Assembly: GCF_046630445.1 (NCBI RefSeq)
Contig: NC_092333.1
Location: 7,723,501 to 7,787,500, forward strand
Reading direction: 5' to 3'
From: Rutidosis leptorrhynchoides
Lineage: Eukaryota; Streptophyta; Magnoliopsida; Asterales; Asteraceae
Length of the DNA stretch: 64,000 nt
Translations under genes and position numbers: made by a program
The notes under the pieces: generated by a model
Database searches by the model: none
What the model was told of the DNA's origin: nothing
Seen by the model: the letters and a program-made list of their open reading frames with translations, nothing else
Part shown: piece by piece, positions 56,829 to 64,000 of the stretch
Numbering within the stretch: the first letter of the stretch is position 1
Layout of the letters: each line of letters starts with the position of its first letter

Positions 56829-57169
56829 CTAGAATTATCTTCACAACTATCTTGTATCAATGTTATTGTGTGCTATATTTCATGCTTTATGTAAAATAAG
56901 CGGTATTGTAAGTTTGTAAAATATTGTATAAAAGTTTGAACGTGAAATATTATTATAATCAGTTTTTCATATAGAATTGTAGTAGTTGAATTGTATATTA
57001 GCTACTAAGTATGAACTTAACGGGTAGGTACTACCCGAATTTAAACTTATAAAACGCTAATATGCAGAAAAAGCTTTTATAAATGAGTTCATATTATGCT
57101 ACGAAATACTATTAACTACTCTTAATATTCTGTATGATTAACTTGTTCCATTTGACTATTTTGAAGGAA
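56829..57169 (+). other. F-box to gag spacer with internal polypurine-like hairpin
   Basis: No ORF. Its beginning (56868-56912) resembles the sequence behind ORF1 (56043-56091). At 57016-57036 TTAACGGGTAGGTACTACCCG duplicates the 3' polypurine tract and adds a pairing arm. The stretch ends with TATTTTGAAG just before the gag ATG. Confidence 0.55.
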
Positions 57170-59362
57170 ATGGCACCGACTACTCGACACACCGTGAATA
57201 TGAATGAAGAGGAATTCCGTACTTTTCTAGCTTCAAACATAGCCGCAGTACAGGCTGCGCTACATACCAACAATAACCTTGGATCTAGCAGTACAAGAAA
57301 TCGTGTAGGATGCACCTACAAAGAATTCACTGCCTGCAAACCTTTGGAATTTGATGGAACCGAAGGACCGATCGGATTGAAACGGTGGACCGAGAAGGTC
57401 GAATCGGTGTTTGCCATAAATAAGTGTACTGAAGAGGACAAAGTGAAGTACGCTACGCATACCTTCACAGGTTCTGCGTTAACATGGTGGAATACCTATC
57501 TAGAGCAAGTGGGACAAGATGATGCGTACGCACTACCGTGGTCAGCATTCAAGCACTTGATGAACGAGAAGTACCGTCCCAGAACCGAGGTCAATAAGCT
57601 CAAGACAGAACTTAGAGGGTTACGAACCCAAGGATTTGATATTACCACGTACGAAAGACGATTCACAGAATTGTGCCTATTGTGTCCGGGAGCGTTCGAA
57701 GATGAGGAAGAGAAGATCGACGCGTTTGTAAAAGGATTACCGGAAAGAATCCAAGAAGATATAAGTTCACACGAGCCCGCCTCCATACAACAGGCATGTA
57801 GAATTGCTCACAAACTAGTGAACCAGATTGAGGAAAGAATTAAAGAACAGACGGTTGAAGAGGCCAATGTGAAGCGAGTCAAAAGAAAGTGGGAGGAAAA
57901 CGGTGATAAGAATCACCAATACAACAACAACAGCAATTACAATAATAATCGCAACAATTATCCCAACAATCGCAACATCAATCGCAACTACAACAAACAG
58001 CCCAACAACAACAATAACAACAACAACAACAACAACAACAACAACTACAACAATCATCCCAGCAATAATAACAACTGCAACAACAACAACAACAATCAGA
58101 AGCAGCTATGCCAAAGGTGTGAAAAGTATCACTCGGGGTTCTGCACCAAATTTTGCAACAAGTGTAAAAGAAATGGTCATAGCGCGGCGAAGTGTGAGGT
58201 CTACGGACCAGGGGTTAACAGAACGAAAGGAACAAACGGTGTCGGAATGAGTAATGGCGGAGCAAGTAGTGTCGGAGCAAGTTATGCCAATGTAGTTTGT
58301 TATAAATGTGGAAAATCGGGCCACATTATTAGAAATTGCCCGAACCAGGAGAACACGAATGGACAAGATCGCGGAAGAGTTTTCAATATTAATGCGGCAG
58401 AGGTACAGGAAGACCCGGAGCTTGTTACGGGTACGTTTCTTATTGACAATAAATCTGCTTACGTTTTATTTGATTCGGGTGCGGATAGAAGCTATATGAG
58501 TAGAGATTTTTGTGCTAAATTAAGTTGTCCATTGACGCCATTGGATAGTAAATTTTTACTCGAATTAGCAAACGGTAAATTAATTTCAGCAGATAATATA
58601 TGCCGGAATCGAGAAATTAAACTCGGTAGCGAAATATTTAAGATTGATTTGATACCAGTAGAGTTAGGGAGTTTTGATGTAATAGTTGGCATGGACTGGC
58701 TGAAGAAGGTGAAAGCAGAGATCGTATGTTATAAAAATACAATTCGCATTGTACGAGAAGAAGGAGAACCCTTAATGGTGTACGGAGAAAAGGGCAACAT
58801 GAAGCTACATCTTATTAGTAATTTGAAGGCACAAAAACTAATAAGAAAAGGTTGCTATGCTGTTCTAGCACACGTCGAGAAAGTACAAACTGAAGAAAAG
58901 AGCATCAATGATGTTCCCGTCGCAAAAGAATTTCCCGATGTATTTCCGAAAGAATTACTGGGACTACCTCCACATCGATCTGTTGAATTTCAAATAGATC
59001 TTGTACCAGGAGCTGCACCAATAGCTCGTGCTCCTTATAGACTCGCACCCAGCGAGATGAAAGAACTGCAAAGCCAACTGCAAGAACTATTAGAACATGG
59101 TTTCATTCGACCAAGCACATCACCATGGGGAGCTCATGTTTTGTTTGTCAAGAAGAAGGATGGTACATTTAGGTTGTGTATTGACTACAGAGAGTTGAAC
59201 AAACTTACCATCAAAAACCGTTATCCACTGCCGAGAATTGACGACTTATTTGATCAACTACAAGGCTCGTCGGTTTATTCGAAGATCGATTTACGTTCTG
59301 GATATCATCAAATGCGAGTAAAGGAGGATGATATTCCAAAAACTGCTTTTAGGATTGACTAA
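57170..59362 (+). pseudogene. Gag-protease-RT (N-terminal part) of element F, broken by a deletion in RT
   Basis: The start is placed at [16 protein letters not shown], not the ATG 12 codons upstream, by comparison with A and B. The gag domain has [26 protein letters not shown] and [10 protein letters not shown]. An Asn-rich low-complexity tract covers residues about 245-310. Knuckles [26 protein letters not shown] and [14 protein letters not shown] follow. The protease has [12 protein letters not shown] near residue 434 (DSG instead of DTG). RT begins near residue 620 and is open through [10 protein letters not shown] and [10 protein letters not shown]. At about 59353 roughly 41 bases are missing relative to the copy in A (25100-25141), which removes the segment up to MPFG and shifts the frame. 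Confidence 0.92.
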
Positions 59363-61718
59363 CGCACCAGCTGTGTTCATGGACCTTATGAACCGAGTGT
59401 GTGGGCCATATCTTGACAAGTTTGTCATTGTTTTCATCGATGACATACTTATTTACTCAAAGAATGATCAAGAGCACGAAGAACATTTGAGAAAAGTGCT
59501 AGAAGTATTGAGGAAAGAAAAACTGTACGCTAAGTTTTCAAAGTGTGCATTTTGGTTGGAAGAAGTTCAATTCCTCGGTCACATAGTGAACAAAGAAGGT
59601 ATCCAGGTGGACCCGGCAAAGATTGAAACTGTTGAAAAGTGGGAAACCCCAAAAACTCCGAAGCATATACGTCAATTTTTAGGATTGGCTGGTTACTATA
59701 GAAGATTCATCCAAGATTTCTCCAAAATAGCAAAACCCTTGACTGCATTAACCCATAAAGGGAAGAAATTTGAATGGAAGGATGAACAAGAGAAGACGTT
59801 TCAATTATTGAAGAAAAAGCTAACTACGGCACCTATATTGTCATTGCCTGAAGGGAATGATGATTTTGTGATTTATTGTGACGCATCAAAGCAAGGTCTC
59901 GGTTGTGTATTAATGCAACGGACGAAAGTGATTGCTTATGCGTCTAGACAATTGAAGATTCACGAGCAAAATTATACGACGAATGATTTGGAATTAGGTG
60001 CGGTTGTTTTTGCATTAAAGACTTGGAGGCACTACTTATATGGGGTCAAAAGTATTATATATACCGACCACAAAAGTCTTCAATACATATTTAATCAGAA
60101 ACAACTGAATATGAGGCAGCGTAGGTGGATTGAATTGTTGAATGATTACGACTTTGAGATTCGTTACCACCCGGGGAAGGCAAATGTGGTAGCCGACGCC
60201 TTGAGCAGAAAGGACAGAGAACCCATTCGAGTAAAATCTATGAATATAATGATTCACACTAACCTTACTACTCAAATAAAGGAAGCGCAACAAGGAGTTT
60301 TAAAAGAGGGAAATTTAAAGGATGAAATACCCAAAGGATCGGAGAAGCATCTTAATATTCGGGAAGACGGAACCCGATATAGGGCTGAAAGAATTTGGGT
60401 ACCAAAATTTGGAGATATGAGAGAAATGGTACTTAGAGAAGCTCATAAAACCAGATACTCAATACATCCTGGAACGGGGAAGATGTACAAGGATCTTAAG
60501 AAACATTTTTGGTGGCCAGGTATGAAAGCCGATATTGCTAAATATGTAGGAGAATGTTTGACGTGTTCTAAGGTCAAAGCTGAACATCAGAAACCATCAG
60601 GTCTACTACAACAACCTGAAATCCCGAAATGGAAATGGGAAAACATTACCATGGATTTCATTACTAAATTGCCAAGGACTGCAAGTGGTTATGATACTAT
60701 TTGGGTAATAGTTGATCGTCTCACCAAGTCAGCACACTTCTTGCCAATAAGAGAAGATGACAAGATGGAGAAGTTAGCACGACTGTATTTGAAGGAAGTC
60801 GTCTCCAGACATGGAATACCAATCTCAATTATCTCTGATAGGGATGGCAGATTTATTTCAAGATTCTGGCAGACATTACAGCAAGCATTAGGAACTCGTC
60901 TAGACATGAGTACTGCCTATCATCCACAAACTGATGGGCAGAGCGAAAGGACGATACAAATGCTTGAAGACATGCTACGAGCATGTGTTATTGATTTTGG
61001 AAACAGTTGGGATCGACAGCTACCGTTAGCAGAATTTTCCTACAAAAACAGCTACCATTCAAGCATTGAGATGGCGCCGTTTGAAGCACTTTATGGTAGA
61101 AAGTGTAGGTCTCCGATTTGTTGGAGTGAAGTGGGGGATAGACAGATTACGGGTCCGGAGATAATACAAGAAACTACCGAGAAGATCATCCAAATTCAAC
61201 AACGGTTGAAAACCGCCCAAAGTCGACAAAAGAGCTACGCGGACAGTAAAAGAAAAGATATAGAGTTTGAAATTGGAGAAATGGTCATGCTTAAGGTTTC
61301 ACCTTGGAAAGGCGTTGTTCGATTTGGTAAACGGGGGAAACTAAATCCAAGGTACATTGGACCATTCAAGATTATAGATCGTGTCGGACCAGTAGCTTAC
61401 CAACTGGAGCTACCTCAACAACTCGCGGCTGTACATAACACTTTTCACGTCTCAAATTTGAAGAAATGTTTTGCTAAAGAACATCTCACTATTCCGTTGG
61501 ACGAAATCCAAATCAATGAAAAACTTCAATTCATTGAAGAACCCGTCGAAATAATGGATCGTGAGGTTAAGAGACTTAAACAAAACAAGATACCGATTGT
61601 TAAGGTTCGATGGAATGCTCGTAGAGGACCCGAGTTCACCTGAGAGCATGAAGATCAGATGAAGAAGAAATACCCGCATTTATTTCCAGAAGATACGTCA
61701 ACACCTCCAACTGCTTAA
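59354..61718 (+). pseudogene. RT (C-terminal), RNase H, integrase and chromodomain of element F
   Basis: In the frame after the deletion: [14 protein letters not shown] and catalytic FIDDILIYS of RT, RNase H ([30 protein letters not shown]), integrase zinc finger ([15 protein letters not shown] ... [11 protein letters not shown]) and core ([26 protein letters not shown]), then [26 protein letters not shown] and the chromodomain start [16 protein letters not shown] at 61641-61643 stands where A has TGG (Trp) in the chromodomain. The frame otherwise continues 25 codons to TAA at 61716-61718. Apart from the deletion and this stop all catalytic residues are present. Confidence 0.92.
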
Positions 61719-61753
61719 AATTTCGAGACGAAATTTGTTTAACGGGTAGGTAT
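61718..61753 (+). promoter_or_regulatory. Palindrome and polypurine tract of element F
   Basis: AAATTTCGAGACGAAATTT (one change in the loop relative to B and C) is followed by GTTTAACGGGTAGGTAT and the 3' LTR. The palindrome starts on the last base of the pol stop codon. Confidence 0.75.
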
Positions 61754-64000
61754 TGTAGTGACCCGAACTTTTCCATGTTTATATATATATTAAATGAAAT
61801 TGTTATTTACATGATTAAGTGTTTCCAACATGTTAAGCAATCAAACTTGTTAAGACTTGATTAATTGAAATAGGTTTCATATAGACAATTGACCACCCAA
61901 GTTGACCGGTGATTCACGAACGTTAAAACTTGTAAAAACTATACGATGACATATATATGGTTATATATATAGTTAAAATGATTTTATTATAAGTATGTAT
62001 CTCATTAGGTATTTTAACAATGAGTTATATACATAAAAATGAGACTATTAATTTAAGAAACACGAAAACGATATATATAACGATTATCGTTATAACAATG
62101 TCTTACTAGGTACATATGAATCATATTAAGATATTGATACACTTGGTTAATTATGTTAAATGATAAGTAAATATATTATTAAGTGTATTAACAATGAAAT
62201 ACATATGTAAAAATAAGACTACTAACTTAATGATTTCGAAACGAGACATATATGTAACGATTATCGTTGTAACGACATTTAACTGTATATATATCATACT
62301 AAGATATATTATATATCATAATATCATGATAATATAACAATTTAACATCTCATTTTTTATAATAAACAATGGGTTAACAACATTCAACAAGATCGTTAAC
62401 CTAAAGGTTTCAAAACAACATTTACATGTAACGACTAACGATGACTTAACGACTCAGTTAAAATGTATATACATGTAGTGTTTTAATATGTATTCATACA
62501 ATTTTGAAAGACTTCAAGACACTTATCAAAATACTTCTACTTAACAAACATTCTTACAATTACATCATCGTTCAGTTTCATCAACAATTCTACTCGTATG
62601 CACCCGTATTCGTACTCGTACAATACACAGCTTTTAGATGTATGTACTATTGGTATATACACTCCAATGATCAGCTCTTAGTAGCCCATGTGAGTCACCT
62701 AACACATGTGGGAACCATCATTTGGCAACTAGCATGAAATATCTCATAAAATTACAAAAATATGAGTAATCATTCATGACTTATTTACATGAAAACAAAA
62801 TTACATATCCTTTATATCTAATCCATACACCAACGACCAAAAACACCTACAAACACTTTCATTCTTCAATTTTCTTCATCTAATTGATCTCTCTCAAGTT
62901 CTATCTTCAAGTTCTAAGTGTTCTTCATAAATTCCAAAAGTTCTAGTTTCATAAAATCAAGAATACTTCCAAGATTGCAAGTTTACTTCCAAGTTTTCTA
63001 AATCCATTCCAAGTAATCATCCAAGATCAAGAAACCTTTGTTACTTACAGTAGGTTATCTTTCTAATACAAGGTAATAATCATATTCAAACTTTAATTAA
63101 ATTTCTATAACTATAACAATCTTATTTCGAGTGGAAATCTTACTTGAAATTGTTTTCTTGTCATGATTCTGCTTCAAGAACTTTCAAGCCATCCAAGGAT
63201 TCTTTGAAGCTAGATCTATTTTTCTCATTTACAGTAGGTTTATCCAAGGAACTTGAGGTAGTAATGATGTTCATAACATCATTCGTTTCATACATATAAA
63301 GCTGTCTTATTCGAAGGTTTAAACTTGTAATCACTAGAACATAGTTTAGTTAATTCTAAACTTGTTCGCAAATAAAATTTAATCCTTCTAACTTGACTTT
63401 TAAAATCAACTAAACACATGTTCTATATCTATATGATATGCTAACTTAATGATTTAAAACCTGGAAACATGAAAAACACCGTAAAACCGGATTTACGCCG
63501 TCGTAGTAACACCGCGGGCTGTTTTGGGTTAGTTAATTAAAAACTATGATAAAATTTGATTTAAAAGTTGTTATTCTGAGAAAATGATTTTTATTATGAA
63601 CATGAAACTATATCCAAAAATTATGGTTAAACTCAAAGTGGAAGTATGTTTTCTAAAATGGTCATCTAGACGTCGTTCTTTCGACTGAAATGACTACCTT
63701 TACAAAAACGACTTGTAACTTATTTTTCCGACTATAAACCTATACTTTTTCTGTTTAGATTCATAAAATATAGTTCAATATGAAACCATAGCAATTTGAT
63801 TCACTCAAAACGGATTTAAAATGAAGAAGTTATGGGTAAAACAAGATTGGATAATTTTTCTCATTTTAGCTACGTGAAAATTGGTAACAAATCTATTCCA
63901 ACCATAACTTAATCAACTTGTATTGTATATTATGTAATCTTGAGATACCATAGACACGTATACAATGTTTCGACCTATCATGTCGACACATCTATATATA
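61754..64000 (+). mobile_element. 3' LTR of element F (truncated at window end)
   Basis: It begins TGTAGTGACCCGAAC and follows the 5' LTR closely to the end of the window, with few substitutions and a much shorter AT run. About 1.2 kb, the target duplication and the LTR end lie outside. Confidence 0.93.

Larger units (their letters stand above)
51694..64000 (+). mobile_element. Element F: Ty3/gypsy chromovirus carrying an F-box gene (3' LTR truncated by window)
   Basis: The 5' LTR (51694-55196), primer site, acidic ORF1, F-box ORF, internal polypurine-like hairpin, gag-protease-RT, RT-RNase H-integrase-chromodomain, palindrome, polypurine tract and 3' LTR (from 61754, at least 2247 bp) are in standard order. 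Domain content, tRNA-Met primer site and chromodomain place it with Tekay-like elements. The two extra ORFs between primer site and gag are in sense and intact. Pol has one deletion frameshift and one nonsense codon. Confidence 0.95.

Overview
This window is plant nuclear DNA: AT-rich, intron-containing, and about 85% nested Ty3/gypsy LTR retrotransposons. The coding regions have the order gag, protease, reverse transcriptase, RNase H, integrase and then a C-terminal chromodomain. Their primer binding sites match the 3' end of initiator tRNA-Met (TGGTATCAGAGC). Both traits fit the Tekay/Del chromovirus lineage. Very long LTRs (2.5-4.3 kb), their leader sequences and the single host gene suggest a eudicot. 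Asteraceae is my best guess, from general resemblance only.

Layout. Bases 1-41785 are one nested stack. The host layer, called E here (minus strand), is a fragmentary element. Its pieces are an LTR end at 41785, an LTR interior at 31705-32439 and a pre-gag ORF at 19072-19620. Element A (minus strand, 19672-31699, TSD ATACC) and element B (plus strand, 32440-41386, TSD TTAGT) are inserted in E. Element D (minus strand) entered E at 18971/18972; its 5' LTR is split, and its decayed interior fills 1-3469. Element C (plus strand, 4789-17340, TSD CCAGG) is inserted in the LTR of D.

Bases 41786-51693 are the only low-TE region. It holds one host gene, a six-exon DUF789-family gene at 43312-46491, flanked by short repeats, a MITE-like end and CACTA-like debris. 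Bases 51694-64000 are element F (plus strand), whose 3' LTR runs off the window.

The most interesting object is element F. Between its primer binding site and gag it carries two extra sense-strand ORFs. One is a very acidic Glu/Pro-rich ORF1. The other is an intact 227-aa F-box protein with a Sel1/TPR-like tail, resembling the plant F-box At1g67623-like family. It looks like a host ubiquitin-ligase adaptor captured by a retrotransposon. Related elements A and E carry a pre-gag ORF with a C-terminal coiled coil in the same place, and C carries a broken one, so a pre-gag accessory-gene slot seems to be a feature of the group.

The LTRs of all the families, though otherwise diverged, share a leader module: a short CAAC(N)...(N')GTTG hairpin whose fifth pair covaries between families, followed by a CTCAG|GT splice-donor-like site and GCTTCC(G/A)C. 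Several ORFs have splice-acceptor-like sequence just upstream of the ATG. I infer that the accessory ORFs may be expressed from spliced subgenomic RNAs.

Most elements are not autonomous now. A has three in-frame stops and a gag frameshift. B keeps only gag. C has no pol. F has an approximately 41-base deletion in RT and a stop in the chromodomain. B and C have nearly identical LTR pairs but ruined interiors, which implies they moved using proteins from related elements.
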